This document shows, piece by piece, positions 1 to 9,147 of a stretch of DNA of 64,000 bases. This DNA comes from CAZFYZ01 sp964523735 (lineage in GTDB: Bacteria > Armatimonadota > UBA5829). The position numbers and the translations under genes are program-made. A model generated the notes under the pieces. The model had not been told where the DNA came from. It saw only the letters and a list, made by a program, of their open reading frames with translations, and did no database searches. Numbering within the stretch: position 1 is the stretch's first letter; every line of letters begins with the position of its first letter. Where the stretch lies: assembly GCA_964523735.1 (NCBI GenBank), contig CAZFYZ010000001.1, positions 53,248 to 117,247 on the forward strand. The letters run 5' to 3'.

Positions 1-1083
1 CTGCGTGCGGGTCTTGCCAGTCATCTGCACCGCCGCGCCGTTGGGAAGAGACGCGAGGCTGCTGATCCTGGTTACCCCGATCGGACCAGAGCTATCCACG
101 TCGAGCACTGCGACCCCGTGCAAGGCCCAACCGGGCCAGATGCTAGGATCGGTCGAGAGACCTGCGGGATCGTAGGGACCTCCGGCTGAGGGCGGCTTGT
201 AGCACTGCAGCGGGTCCGAGGAGCTTCTGACAAAGAGAATCTCGGCAGCCCCGTCACCGTCGATGTCGCCGTAGACGCTACTGCCCAGGTTCGTAAGCCA
301 ACTCCAGGCTGTGCCATCGACTGGCGTGTAGCTCCAGTTCTGATCGGCGGCGCAGATCGTGCCGGTGGTGCTCGAGAGGAAGATGGCTCGCCTTTGAGGG
401 CTCCCGGAAATGATGTTTCCCGAGCCCAACAGGACAGCCCCGCCGAAAGGCGACTGGTGATCAGTCCCTGTCACGTAGTCGCGCCAGAAGATCGCGGAGG
501 AGTCCCGCGCCCACAGGAGATTGCCTTTGAAACCCTGTCCGGTGAGGTCGACGGCGTAAGCTCTTTCCATCCAGCCGATGTCCGTAAGTCCGGCTCCACT
601 GGGTAGGAGAGCGCCGGATGTGCCGGCTGCTTGACTCTTGAAGATGATAATCCCTGGCGAGCCCGAGGCGCTGGTACGCAGGACGGTTAATGGGATCGAA
701 TCCCCAGGGACACCGGGGATCGCGTGGTCGTTCTGCGCAAGATATGTCCCATCCGCGGGTATACGGTAGTAGCCCAAGCCGCCCGTGAGGCTGTTGTGGT
801 AGACAATGTCGTCTTGCAGTCCGTCGCCATCGACGTCGCCGACGACTGCGTCCGCCATCTTTTCGGTTCCCGTCAACGTCATGCTCGCACCGGACGCCGG
901 GACATAGAGTTGATAAGGCCCTCCAGGCGCCGGTCTGAAGACGACGGCAGTCTGCACGGCGCCAAGGCAATTGCAGGCGGACACAAAGATGAGAGAAACA
1001 ATGAGTGCAATGGAGAGAGAGAATCCGCGGAGCTCAGTCCGGGTTGCGCCGCCGCGGAAAGCACAGGTTGCCGAGGACGTCAT
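1..1083 (-). CDS. FG-GAP/VCBS-type repeat lipoprotein, C-terminus beyond window
   Basis: The minus frame from an ATG at 1083, with a GGAG Shine-Dalgarno just upstream (about 1092-1097), is open through base 1, so at least 361 residues are visible and the C-terminus is missing. The N-terminus has a basic stretch, a hydrophobic segment (about residues 21-35) and a VSAC lipobox-like motif, suggesting a secreted lipoprotein. Two Asp-rich motifs, GDVDGDGLQDD (about residue 82) and GDIDGDGAAE (about residue 262), are typical calcium-binding loops of FG-GAP/VCBS propeller repeats. These repeats usually occur in extracellular proteins that bind glycans or other proteins. The specific role is unknown. 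The gene is divergent from the exopolysaccharide locus. Confidence 0.8.
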   Translation of the reverse strand, partial: MTSSATCAFRGGATRTELRGFSLSIALIVSLIFVSACNCLGAVQTAVVFRPAPGGPYQLYVPASGASMTLTGTEKMADAVVGDVDGDGLQDDIVYHNSLTGGLGYYRIPADGTYLAQNDHAIPGVPGDSIPLTVLRTSASGSPGIIIFKSQAAGTSGALLPSGAGLTDIGWMERAYAVDLTGQGFKGNLLWARDSSAIFWRDYVTGTDHQSPFGGAVLLGSGNIISGSPQRRAIFLSSTTGTICAADQNWSYTPVDGTAWSWLTNLGSSVYGDIDGDGAAEILFVRSSSDPLQCYKPPSAGGPYDPAGLSTDPSIWPGWALHGVAVLDVDSSGPIGVTRISSLASLPNGAAVQMTGKTRTQ

Positions 1084-1125
1084 TGTTCCGACGTCTCCTT
1101 TCGGTTGCGGTGGTACTACTAGCCC

Positions 1126-1154
1126 GCACTATTCACGAGCAGCGTGAATAGTGC
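1126..1154. repeat. Perfect 12-bp inverted repeat (hairpin)
   Basis: GCACTATTCACG (1126-1137) and its exact complement (1143-1154) flank a 5-nt loop. It lies between the divergent lipoprotein and flippase genes, so it could be an operator or an RNA hairpin. There is no T-tract, so it is not a standard terminator. Confidence 0.7.
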
Positions 1155-1169
1155 TCAGCTAGCCGTAGC

Positions 1170-1188
1170 TTATTCGCGTGGCGAATAA
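1170..1188. repeat. Second inverted repeat, 8-bp arms
   Basis: TTATTCGC (1170-1177), a 3-nt loop and GCGAATAA (1181-1188). It shares the TATTC/GAATA core with the hairpin at 1126-1154, so the two look like related sites in the same divergent intergenic region. Confidence 0.6.
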
Positions 1189-1331
1189 TGCAGGCTAGAG
1201 GAACTAACTCTGCACCTAGACTAGCACAGCGGTTAGGATTGCGCAATAGATGTGTAAGACAGGACGATAGCTCGACAGTACATCACAGACAAGCATGCAT
1301 TGTGTTATATGGAAGTGGCTAGTCGACAAAT

Positions 1332-2744
1332 GTGGGTATGATAGCCTCAGTCGGGACCCCGGCGCCGGATGACTTAACCCAGCAGGAAGAAAGGGCGAGC
1401 TCACGCACGTTGGACACCCACAGCACAGCGACAGACAGCCACACGAGCAACCCTGAGCCCGCCGGGCTCCAGAGCCTCAGCTTGCGCAGCAACTTTGCCT
1501 GGACGCTAATGGGCAATGTCATCTACTCTGCGTGCCAGTGGGGGATGCTTGTCGCGTTGGCGAGGTTCGGCACTCCAGCAACGCTTGGGCGCTTTGCCCT
1601 TGTGTTTGCGATATCAGCCCCCATATTCATGTTCACGAATCTTCAGCTCAGGGCCGTTCAGGCGACGGACTCAAGACGAGTGAATGCCTTTGGCGACTAT
1701 CTGGCTCTGCGCCTGCTCACGACAGGCGTCGCCTTCGCTGCTACCGCAGTGATAGCATTCGCGTCAGGCCTCTCAGCGGCTGTCTTGGCGGTGCTGGCGG
1801 CGGTGACTGTGGCAAAGGCTCTTGATTCCATCAGCGACACCTTCTATGGCCTACTCCAGCAGCACGAGAGGATGGACAGGATCGCGATCTCGATGGCGGC
1901 TAAGGGCCTGCTTTCGCTAGCGGCCTTTGCACTTGCGCTGTGGTTGGCCAAAAGCCTGCTCTCCGCCACGATCGCGATGGCGGGCGCATGGGCAGTCGTG
2001 ATGCTGAGCTATGATATACCCACCGGCCGGCTGATTCTCCACGCTCACTCGGCTCGCGTTGCCCCCCGCTGGTGTTGGAACGACATCTACAGGCTGGCAG
2101 TCCTGGCGCTCCCGTTAGGCTTTGTGATGATGCTCGTTTCGCTCAACACGAACATCCCGCGCTACGCGATCCAACGCTATCTCGGGGAGCACGATCTGGG
2201 TGTCTATGCAGCCGTCGCCGCTCTTCTAGTAGCCGGTTCCACGATAGTCAGCGCGCTAGGTCAGTCAGCGAGTCCTAGACTGGCGTCATACTATGCCAAT
2301 GCAAGAAAGGCTGCGTTCCTGCGGCTTACCGCCAGGCTGATCGGGATCGGAGCGGCGCTGGGAATAGGCGGAGTCATTCTGGTGGGGTGCTTCGGCGGGC
2401 CGATCCTCGGGCTGATCTATGGTCCGGCCTATGCAATGCACATCTCGCTGTTCGTGTGGATCGCGATCGCGGCCGGGGTGTCTTACCTGCAGTCGTTTAC
2501 GGGGTACGCCGTAACCTCGGCGCGCTGCTTCCGTGCTCAAGCTCCGCTGTTGGCAGTGGTGAGCTTTGTCACACTCGTTGCCTCATTTTGTCTGGTGCCG
2601 GTCTATGGGTTGGTCGGAGCTGCCGTGTCGCTTGCCATGGCCTCGATCGTCCACTTGGCCGGCAACAGTCTGCTTCTCTGGCAAGCCGTCCGTCGACTAC
2701 CCGAGCCTAGTTTCCAGCCTGTGTCGGAGGTGGCCAATGGTTAG
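1332..2744 (+). CDS. Wzx-type polysaccharide flippase (MOP superfamily)
   Basis: A protein of about 470 residues with roughly a dozen hydrophobic segments after a polar N-terminal tail of about 55 residues. Size, topology and the Arg/Pro-poor membrane segments fit the oligosaccharide flippases that move undecaprenyl-linked repeat units across the inner membrane. It is the first gene of the exopolysaccharide locus. Its last 8 bases overlap the start of the next glycosyltransferase. The frame begins with GTG at 1332; an ATG two codons downstream (1338) is equally possible, and neither has an obvious Shine-Dalgarno. The family call rests on topology and context, so a related MATE-like transporter cannot be excluded. 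Confidence 0.8.
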   Translation: MGMIASVGTPAPDDLTQQEERASSRTLDTHSTATDSHTSNPEPAGLQSLSLRSNFAWTLMGNVIYSACQWGMLVALARFGTPATLGRFALVFAISAPIFMFTNLQLRAVQATDSRRVNAFGDYLALRLLTTGVAFAATAVIAFASGLSAAVLAVLAAVTVAKALDSISDTFYGLLQQHERMDRIAISMAAKGLLSLAAFALALWLAKSLLSATIAMAGAWAVVMLSYDIPTGRLILHAHSARVAPRWCWNDIYRLAVLALPLGFVMMLVSLNTNIPRYAIQRYLGEHDLGVYAAVAALLVAGSTIVSALGQSASPRLASYYANARKAAFLRLTARLIGIGAALGIGGVILVGCFGGPILGLIYGPAYAMHISLFVWIAIAAGVSYLQSFTGYAVTSARCFRAQAPLLAVVSFVTLVASFCLVPVYGLVGAAVSLAMASIVHLAGNSLLLWQAVRRLPEPSFQPVSEVANG

Positions 2745-3921
2745 TGGAACCCACGAGGTTGAGGCACCAGTCCTCGCCCCGTCTGCTGCTCGACCAATCC
2801 GCGTCCTTCACGTAGTCGGGCGGATGCAGCGCGGCGGTGTCGAGACCTTGCTCATGCACACCATACGCCACATCGACCGCGAGCGCTGCCTGAATGACCT
2901 AGTCGTTCACTCGCCCGAACCCGGGGACTATGACGAGGAGTTCCGTGCGCTTGGCGGCAGGATCACTGTGTGCGCGGGTCCCGATCAGCCACTGCAGTAC
3001 AGCCACAAGCTGGCGCGCATTCTTCGAGATCAGGGGCCGTATGACGTGGTCCACAGTCATGTGCACTACTTCAGCGGGTTCGTCCTCCGGATCGCGCGCA
3101 GGGCGGGTGTTCCGGTCAGGATCGCGCACAGCCATACTGTGGCGGGGCAGGATGAGTCTGCCAGTCTGACCAGGCGCACCTACGTCGCGGCAGCCAAGTG
3201 GCTGATCGCGGGCCATGCCACCGCCGGATTGGCAGCCAGCGAGGAGGCCGCCGAGGATCTCTTTGGCCCCTACTGGGAGAGCGATCCGCGGTTCGAGGTC
3301 TTCCGGTTCGGGATCGACCTGACGCCATTCCTGTGCGAGCCCGACAAATCGGCGATCAGGCGTGAACTGGGGATTTCGGGTGATGCGTTCGTCGTAGGCC
3401 ACGTCGGGCGTTTCTGCCACGAGAAGAATCACACGTTCCTCCTGCAGATCGCCCACGAACTGCTGAGCCGCGACGCTTCCACCAGACTGCTCCTTGTAGG
3501 AGATGGTGACCTTAGAGCCGCCGTCGATTATGAGGTGAGGGCACAGGGGATCGCCGGCTCAGTGATCTTCACCGGCAGCAGAAGTGATGTGCCCAGGTTG
3601 CTCTCCGCGATGGACGTGTTCGTTCTGCCCTCGCGCATCGAGGGGCTGCCAGTCGCTGTTGTGGAAGCCGTGGCTGCCGGGTTGCCCTGCGTAGTCTCAG
3701 AAGCTGTACCGGAGAGCTGTCTGGAGGACGGTGTTGCAAGACTCTCACTCGCGCGTTCTGCGTCTGACTGGGCGGATGCGATTTGTCGGGCGAGGTCGAA
3801 GAGCGATGACTTCACCGGAGGGGCCCAGGCTTTGGTTGGAGGGCCTTTCGACATCAGGACGACTGTAGAACGATTGGAGGCTTTGTATGACAAGAGCCGC
3901 AGTTCCAACACTTCCGCGTAG
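2737..3921 (+). CDS. Glycosyltransferase family 4 (GT-B fold)
   Basis: A 394-residue GT-B glycosyltransferase. The N-terminal domain opens with RVLHVVGRMQRGGVETLL, typical of GT4 enzymes. The C-terminal nucleotide-sugar domain has GHVGRFCHEKNH and the EX7E-type motif EGLPVAVVE near residue 300. I place the start at ATG 2737, behind GGAGG, rather than at the longer frame start (2566), because the family begins near the RVLHVVG strand. This start overlaps the flippase stop by 8 bases, which favours coupled translation. It presumably adds one sugar of the exopolysaccharide repeat unit on the cytoplasmic side; donor and acceptor cannot be read from sequence. Confidence 0.9.
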   Translation: MVSGTHEVEAPVLAPSAARPIRVLHVVGRMQRGGVETLLMHTIRHIDRERCLNDLVVHSPEPGDYDEEFRALGGRITVCAGPDQPLQYSHKLARILRDQGPYDVVHSHVHYFSGFVLRIARRAGVPVRIAHSHTVAGQDESASLTRRTYVAAAKWLIAGHATAGLAASEEAAEDLFGPYWESDPRFEVFRFGIDLTPFLCEPDKSAIRRELGISGDAFVVGHVGRFCHEKNHTFLLQIAHELLSRDASTRLLLVGDGDLRAAVDYEVRAQGIAGSVIFTGSRSDVPRLLSAMDVFVLPSRIEGLPVAVVEAVAAGLPCVVSEAVPESCLEDGVARLSLARSASDWADAICRARSKSDDFTGGAQALVGGPFDIRTTVERLEALYDKSRSSNTSA

Positions 3922-5257
3922 CATTCCTGTAGAGCCTCAGCGATTGGTTGCGAGAGAGGCTGATACTGCCGGCACTGGCCTGGCGTTCTTCTCGCTGTGC
4001 CTGTATCTGCTCTCGCAGTGCTTCCAGATTCCTCTTGTCGCGGTTGGGCCTTCATGGGCGGTCTGGCCGGTGTTGTCGGACCTGGCCGCGGGGCTCATGC
4101 TGCTAAGCTTGCTCATATCGGGGCCGCGCCTCTGGATCAGGCACAGGGCCAACGACGGCATCTACAAGGCATTTGGGCTGGCCGTTGTGGCGCTGTGTGT
4201 CGCCTTCCTGCTGTCGAGTCTTCGCTCGGTTACCGGAGTGGGGGACTACGAACGCGGGACGAGCTTCGGCATCTTTCAGATCTACCGCCTGCTGGAGTTT
4301 CTGGTCGTGTTCCGGGTGGCGGCCGGCGTGCCACTGACCGCTCGGCGACTGGCGACTCTCTCGTGGATGGTGGGCCTGGCGCTCCTGTTGGCTTTCCTTG
4401 GGATGGTAGGAACATTCACCGGAGCCCTGCCGACGCCGCTGTTGGTGAGCCACCTGCCGTCTGACATCGGCTCAGCGGGTCCCTGGGTTTCGATGTCCAA
4501 CGGCCAATGGTATGAGGCGGGCACCATAGGTTACAACCACAGCTACGGCTCTGTGCAGCTGCTGATGCTGGGTGCCCTGGCACTGGCACTGCTGATCAAG
4601 AAGCGGACGCCTATCCTCGAGGCTGGTCTGCTGCTCATGACTATCGGGGGAGTCTTTATTACGGGAAGCAGGGCGGGGATGGCGGCGGCCATAGTCTTTG
4701 TCCTGGCGATGTTCGTGAGACGGCCTGCAAGCGCTGCGGCCAGCCTCGTCATCTTTCTTCTTCTGTTTTCCGTCAATGCGGGAATTCTGGATCTGGACCT
4801 TGGGGTGGGCGCCACTACCGAACGGCAGCTCACGCTCGGTCGCGCGCACGATCCGGAGAATCTCTCCGGCAGAGCCGAGATCTGGCAGGACTCGATCCAA
4901 TTGCTCCAGGAGGACCCGCTGCGCTGGCTGGTCGGAGTTGGTCCCGGTTATATCGCGCAGTCCGGCAACAACGCCCATATGCTCTACCTGCATATCATCA
5001 TCGAGGGCGGGATCATCGGCCTGCTGATATTCGCCTTCGCGATGCGTCGCATCCTCAAGTCCCTGTACGCTGCCGAGGTTGGCGAGAGACCGCTATTCTG
5101 GGCGAGCATCGCTCTGCTGGTGTCGTCGCTGACTCAGGAGACGCTCTATCCCGTCCCGGCCATGGGCCACTTCCTGGGGCTGTTTCTTTGCTCGGTCGCG
5201 ATAGTCGTGTCGGCGGAGGCATCGCACAGATCACCATTCGAAAGGAAGACTGCCTGA
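3887..5257 (+). CDS. O-antigen polymerase/ligase-like membrane protein (Wzy/WaaL family)
   Basis: 456 residues, about ten hydrophobic segments and a larger polar loop in the C-terminal half, as in the Wzy_C (O-antigen ligase) family. Conserved-looking features are YNHSYGSVQ near residue 215, followed by GSRAGM near residue 260, which resembles the GSR motif of this family. It would polymerise or ligate lipid-linked repeat units at the periplasmic face. It starts 35 bases inside the upstream glycosyltransferase gene and ends in a TGATG overlap with the next one. Polymerase versus ligase activity cannot be distinguished; the presence of a flippase and a Wzc-like kinase favours polymerase. Confidence 0.8.
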   Translation: MTRAAVPTLPRSIPVEPQRLVAREADTAGTGLAFFSLCLYLLSQCFQIPLVAVGPSWAVWPVLSDLAAGLMLLSLLISGPRLWIRHRANDGIYKAFGLAVVALCVAFLLSSLRSVTGVGDYERGTSFGIFQIYRLLEFLVVFRVAAGVPLTARRLATLSWMVGLALLLAFLGMVGTFTGALPTPLLVSHLPSDIGSAGPWVSMSNGQWYEAGTIGYNHSYGSVQLLMLGALALALLIKKRTPILEAGLLLMTIGGVFITGSRAGMAAAIVFVLAMFVRRPASAAASLVIFLLLFSVNAGILDLDLGVGATTERQLTLGRAHDPENLSGRAEIWQDSIQLLQEDPLRWLVGVGPGYIAQSGNNAHMLYLHIIIEGGIIGLLIFAFAMRRILKSLYAAEVGERPLFWASIALLVSSLTQETLYPVPAMGHFLGLFLCSVAIVVSAEASHRSPFERKTA

Positions 5258-6165
5258 TGCTGGTCTCGGTGGCCATATCTTTCCTGAATGCAGAGCATAC
5301 GCTACTCGGCGCAATCCGCTCCGTGTTTGCGCAGACCTGCACGGATTGGGAGCTGATACTGCTTGACGACGGTTCGACCGACGGATCGCTCGGCATTGCC
5401 CGGTCGATCGAGGATGAGAGAGTGCGTGTTGTCTCAGATGGGCGCAACCTGGGGATCCCCGTCAGGCTGAACCAGACGGCGGCGCTTGCTCGCGGCAAGT
5501 ATCTGGCGCGTATGGACTCCGACGATATGATGCACCCAGAGCGCCTCGAGCGGCAGTTGGGCTATCTCGGGGCCAATCCGAAGCTGGACTTAATCGGCTC
5601 AGCCATCTACACGATCGACGGCGACAGCAACCTGACCGGCATCCGGCACGATAGCCCGGTTGATACACGGCCTGCCAGTGTTCTGCGATCCGGCTTTATC
5701 AACCAGCCAACAGGCATTGCGCTTACGGATTGGTGGCGGCGCAACCAGTACGACGAGACATTCCCCAAGGCCGAAGACCACGAGTTCTTCTGTCGCGCGG
5801 CCTGTACCTCCCGCCTGGCCAGAATGCCGGAGCCCCTGCTCTACTATCGCGAGAAGCACAAGAGCCCGTGGGGCTATGTGAAGGAGTACAGGCGGCACGT
5901 TCGGTACTTCAGCAAGTGCCACCTGAGATACGGCCCCTCGGTCCTTGGTTGGCCGTCAACGGCCAAGGTTCTGCTTGAGTCCTGGAGCAAGCTTGCGATA
6001 TACCACGTCGCGACAGCTTGTGGAGGACAGAAGCTGATCATATCACGGCGGCATGGCAGACAGCTGACGGCAGAGGAGAGATCACGGGCCGAGGCGGGTC
6101 TCAGCGTCGTGAGCAGCACACCTGTTCCTGGAGTATCTGCATCGGTGGAGGTGTCGTCCGTATGA
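5257..6165 (+). CDS. Glycosyltransferase family 2 (GT-A fold)
   Basis: 302 residues with classic GT2 motifs: VSVAISFLNAEHTL at the N-terminus, LLDDGSTDGS near residue 38 and ARMDSDDMMHPERL near residue 84, which carries the DxD metal/nucleotide-sugar site. The start is ATG 5257, fused to the preceding stop as TGATG and preceded by AAAGGAAG; the longer upstream frame is not needed by the family. It likely transfers a sugar from a nucleotide donor to the growing lipid-linked unit. The last 4 bases overlap the next gene as ATGA. Confidence 0.92.
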   Translation: MLVSVAISFLNAEHTLLGAIRSVFAQTCTDWELILLDDGSTDGSLGIARSIEDERVRVVSDGRNLGIPVRLNQTAALARGKYLARMDSDDMMHPERLERQLGYLGANPKLDLIGSAIYTIDGDSNLTGIRHDSPVDTRPASVLRSGFINQPTGIALTDWWRRNQYDETFPKAEDHEFFCRAACTSRLARMPEPLLYYREKHKSPWGYVKEYRRHVRYFSKCHLRYGPSVLGWPSTAKVLLESWSKLAIYHVATACGGQKLIISRRHGRQLTAEERSRAEAGLSVVSSTPVPGVSASVEVSSV

Positions 6166-7364
6166 GGCTGGTGATCGATCTCGGCGGACGCTATGATCGC
6201 ACGCCCGACGGCGCCGTCTGGGCGAAGAGCGGCTGCCTTTACGAATACTGGACACGCTACCTGCCGATCTACGATGAGGTACGCCTGGTTGCGAGAGCAC
6301 GAGACGTTGATAACGTCGGCAGTGAGATGCATCGGGTGGATGGCGACAGGGTCACGTTCGAAGCTGTGCCCCACTTCCACGGCCCCTTCTCATACGTCAC
6401 TCAAGTCACGCGAATTAGGGCGGCGGCCGAGCAGTCTGTCAGATGGGGCGACGCCGTCATATTGGCGGGCAGCCAACTGGCGCCTTTCATGGTCAAGAAA
6501 CTATGGGCCGCCGGCTATCCCTACGCCATGCGGGTAATCGGCGATCCCCATAATCTCTTTGCTCCTGGGGCCGTAACGCATCCGCTGCGGCCGGTGTTCC
6601 GCTGGTGGTTCACGCGACAGCTTCGGGAGTTGTGCCAGGGAGCGTGTTCGGCTATCTACGTGACCGAGCGTGCGCTTCAGCAGCGCTATCCGTGCCCAGG
6701 TCCTTGCGCGGGAGTGTCAGACGTTGATCTTCCGCTGTCTGCCTTTGCCGAGGCCCCGCGACCTGCACGCTCACCGTCGGGTCCGTTCGGGATAATCATG
6801 GTCGGCTCGTTGGCGGAGCGCTACAAGGCGCCCCACATCCTGCTGGATGCAGTTGCATCGTGCATTCGCAGTGGCTCTGACTTCACGTTGACATTCGCCG
6901 GGGATGGCAGATGGCGACCTTATCTGGAGCGACAGGCAGACAGGCTCGGCATCGCTGATCGGGTCATATTCCTTGGGCAACTCGGAAACCACGAGGTTCG
7001 TGGCCACTTGGACCAGGCGGACTTATTCGTTCTGGCGTCATTCCAGGAGGGGCTTCCACGGGCTGTTGTTGAGGCAATGGCGAGGGGACTGCCTTGCGTC
7101 GGCTCGAGTGTAGGCGGGACCCCCGAGCTGCTGCCTCCGGAGGATCTTGTGCCGCCCGGAGACAGGGCCGCACTCGCAAACAAGATCGCGCAGATCTCGC
7201 GGGATCCGCAGAGAATGGCACGGATGTCGGCGCGCAATCTTGAACGTGCCTGGGACTTCAGAGAAAACGCACTTCAGGGTCAATGGATGGAGTTTTACGC
7301 TGATCTGAAGGAGAGAACGCAGTGGTGGCTGCAAAAGAACAAGCAACAAGACTGCTTCATGTGA
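6162..7364 (+). CDS. Glycosyltransferase family 4
   Basis: 400 residues, GT-B fold. The C-terminal domain shows IIMVGSLAERYKAPHILL, the usual start of the second Rossmann domain, and FQEGLPRAVVEAMARG near residue 293, which carries the two Glu of the donor-binding EX7E motif. ATG 6162 overlaps the upstream stop (ATGA) and follows GGTGGAGGTG, so the longer frame beginning at 6018 is not preferred. It is one of three GT4 enzymes in the locus. Sugar specificity is unknown. Confidence 0.9.
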   Translation: MRLVIDLGGRYDRTPDGAVWAKSGCLYEYWTRYLPIYDEVRLVARARDVDNVGSEMHRVDGDRVTFEAVPHFHGPFSYVTQVTRIRAAAEQSVRWGDAVILAGSQLAPFMVKKLWAAGYPYAMRVIGDPHNLFAPGAVTHPLRPVFRWWFTRQLRELCQGACSAIYVTERALQQRYPCPGPCAGVSDVDLPLSAFAEAPRPARSPSGPFGIIMVGSLAERYKAPHILLDAVASCIRSGSDFTLTFAGDGRWRPYLERQADRLGIADRVIFLGQLGNHEVRGHLDQADLFVLASFQEGLPRAVVEAMARGLPCVGSSVGGTPELLPPEDLVPPGDRAALANKIAQISRDPQRMARMSARNLERAWDFRENALQGQWMEFYADLKERTQWWLQKNKQQDCFM

Positions 7365-8515
7365 TGACGGTGGCTGAGTCAACCGGGTTTCTGACGGGGC
7401 AGGTGGGCTACCTGAGGTCGAAGGGATTCGACATATCGGTGCTCTCCTCGCCGGGTCAGGCTCTCGATCAGTTTGGGGCAGACGAACAAGTGCGGACGCT
7501 CACAGTAGATATGCCGCGGCGGATATCGCCCATCAGTGACCTCGGGGCTTTGTGGAAGATACGCCAGCACATCCGCGAACTCGAACCGCAGATCGCGCAC
7601 GCGCACACCCCCAAGGGCGGCCTCCTTGGTATGGCCGCGGCATGGTCGGCTGGGGTGCCGGTTCGGATATACCACATCCACGGCCTGCCGTTCTTGACGG
7701 CCGAGGGACGCAAGCGGAAGATCCTCAGGTGGAGCGAGCGCACCTCCTGCCGGCTCGCCACGCGTGTGCTCTGTGTGAGCCGCTCAATACGTCAGGTTGT
7801 CATCGATGAGGGATTCTGTCCCGCTCCCAAGATCACTGTGCTCCACGAAGGCAGTGTGAATGGTGTGGACGCGCAGGTCCGCTTTGCGCCGCAGGCTGTG
7901 ACTACCGGGGTGAGAGAGGATATGCGGGCGAGCCTGGGGATCAGGCCGGACGCCGCCGTCATCGGCTTCATCGGGCGCATCGTCCGCGACAAAGGCCTCA
8001 TCGAACTGACCGAGGCATGGTCGAAGCTGCGGCTGGAGTATCCCAACCTGCATCTGCTGATCGTCGGGCCTTTTGAGCCGCAAGACCCTGTACCACTGGA
8101 CGTCAAAGAGACGCTGTGCGGGGACCTGAGAGTCCACCTTGTTGGTCTTGACTGGAACACACCGCCCTACTACTCCGCCATGGACATCGTCACACTGCCA
8201 AGCTACCGAGAGGGTTTCCCGTCGGTCCCGCTGGAGGCAGCGGCAATGGAGCTTCCCGTGGTGGCGACCAGAATCCCGGGCTGTATCGACGCGGTCGTCG
8301 ATGGCGTGACGGGCACGTTGGTGCCTCCGCGCAACGGCCAGGCTCTTGGTAACGCGCTTCGAGCATATCTGGAGTCAGCAGAACTGCGCCGTAAGCACGG
8401 CGCCGAGGGCCGCAAGCGAGTGCTGCGTGATTACCGCCAGGAGGCCATCTGGGAAGCCGTTCACACGGAATACAGCCGGCTGCTGCGGGTCTCCGGCGCA
8501 TCGGGAGGGTCCTGA
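7322..8515 (+). CDS. Glycosyltransferase family 4
   Basis: 397 residues, GT-B fold. The N-terminus RLLHVMTVAESTGFL resembles GT4 enzymes found next to priming sugar transferases. The C-terminal motif REGFPSVPLEAAAMELP near residue 295 carries the EX7E pair. The start is GTG 7322 behind GGAGAG, because the first conserved strand begins at residue 9 and leaves no later usable start. This gives a 43-base overlap with the preceding gene. It directly precedes the priming transferase and so may add the second sugar; that is inference from position only. Confidence 0.9.
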   Translation: MVAAKEQATRLLHVMTVAESTGFLTGQVGYLRSKGFDISVLSSPGQALDQFGADEQVRTLTVDMPRRISPISDLGALWKIRQHIRELEPQIAHAHTPKGGLLGMAAAWSAGVPVRIYHIHGLPFLTAEGRKRKILRWSERTSCRLATRVLCVSRSIRQVVIDEGFCPAPKITVLHEGSVNGVDAQVRFAPQAVTTGVREDMRASLGIRPDAAVIGFIGRIVRDKGLIELTEAWSKLRLEYPNLHLLIVGPFEPQDPVPLDVKETLCGDLRVHLVGLDWNTPPYYSAMDIVTLPSYREGFPSVPLEAAAMELPVVATRIPGCIDAVVDGVTGTLVPPRNGQALGNALRAYLESAELRRKHGAEGRKRVLRDYRQEAIWEAVHTEYSRLLRVSGASGGS

Positions 8516-8517
8516 CT

Positions 8518-9147
8518 GTGGCAAAGCGGTTGATTGATGTAGTCGCCTCGGGGCTTCTCCTCCTGCTGATTGCGCCGCTGCTTCTGGCGATCGCAGTCGC
8601 GGTGGCAGTCACCATGGGCTGGCCGGTCATATTCACGCAGGTTCGCCCTGGCAAGAACGAGCGGCCCTTCCGCATCTACAAGTTCAGAACCATGGGCAGC
8701 GCTGCTCTGCCGGACGGAACGCCTCTTCCTGACAGCCAGAGGCTCAACCCGCTGGGCAGGTTCCTCCGCGCAACCAGCTTGGACGAACTGCCGGAACTCT
8801 TCAATGTCCTGATGGGCCATATGAGCTTGGTGGGGCCCAGGCCGCTTCTTATGGCCTATCTGCCCTACTACACTGCGCGCGAGCGTCTGCGTCACAGTGT
8901 CAGGCCTGGCATAACGGGCTGGGCCCAGGTGACAGGCCGCAACGAGATCGGCTGGGCGGATCGGCTGGCCAAGGATGTGTGGTACGTGGAGAACTGGAGT
9001 CTCGGTCTCGACCTCCGGGTTCTGATCGAAACCGTGCGGGTTGTTCTCCGGAGAAGCGGTGTTGTGGTGGACCCGGAATCGCGAATGCTCAGCCTGGACC
9101 AGGAGCGGGCGCTTGCCGGGGACGAGGCCGGAGGGAGGCCACGATGA
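8518..9147 (+). CDS. Priming phospho-sugar transferase (bacterial sugar transferase, PglC/WcaJ-like)
   Basis: 209 residues, a short monotopic-type family member. An N-terminal hydrophobic segment (about residues 9-32) is followed by the catalytic core with FRIYKFRTM, SLDELPELFNVL, MSLVGPRP and RPGITGWAQVTGRNEI, the hallmark motifs of PF02397 enzymes. These transfer a sugar-1-phosphate from a UDP-sugar to undecaprenyl phosphate and start the repeat unit. It lacks the large N-terminal membrane region of WcaJ/WbaP, so it is PglC-sized. Start is GTG 8518, 2 bases after the upstream stop. The 3' end overlaps the next gene (ATGA). Confidence 0.93.
   Translation: MAKRLIDVVASGLLLLLIAPLLLAIAVAVAVTMGWPVIFTQVRPGKNERPFRIYKFRTMGSAALPDGTPLPDSQRLNPLGRFLRATSLDELPELFNVLMGHMSLVGPRPLLMAYLPYYTARERLRHSVRPGITGWAQVTGRNEIGWADRLAKDVWYVENWSLGLDLRVLIETVRVVLRRSGVVVDPESRMLSLDQERALAGDEAGGRPR

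Noticed and set aside
8979..9143. An upstream extension of the GNAT gene to 8979.
   Set aside because: It lies within the sugar transferase gene; the ATG at 9144 with ATGA overlap and GGGAGG fits better.
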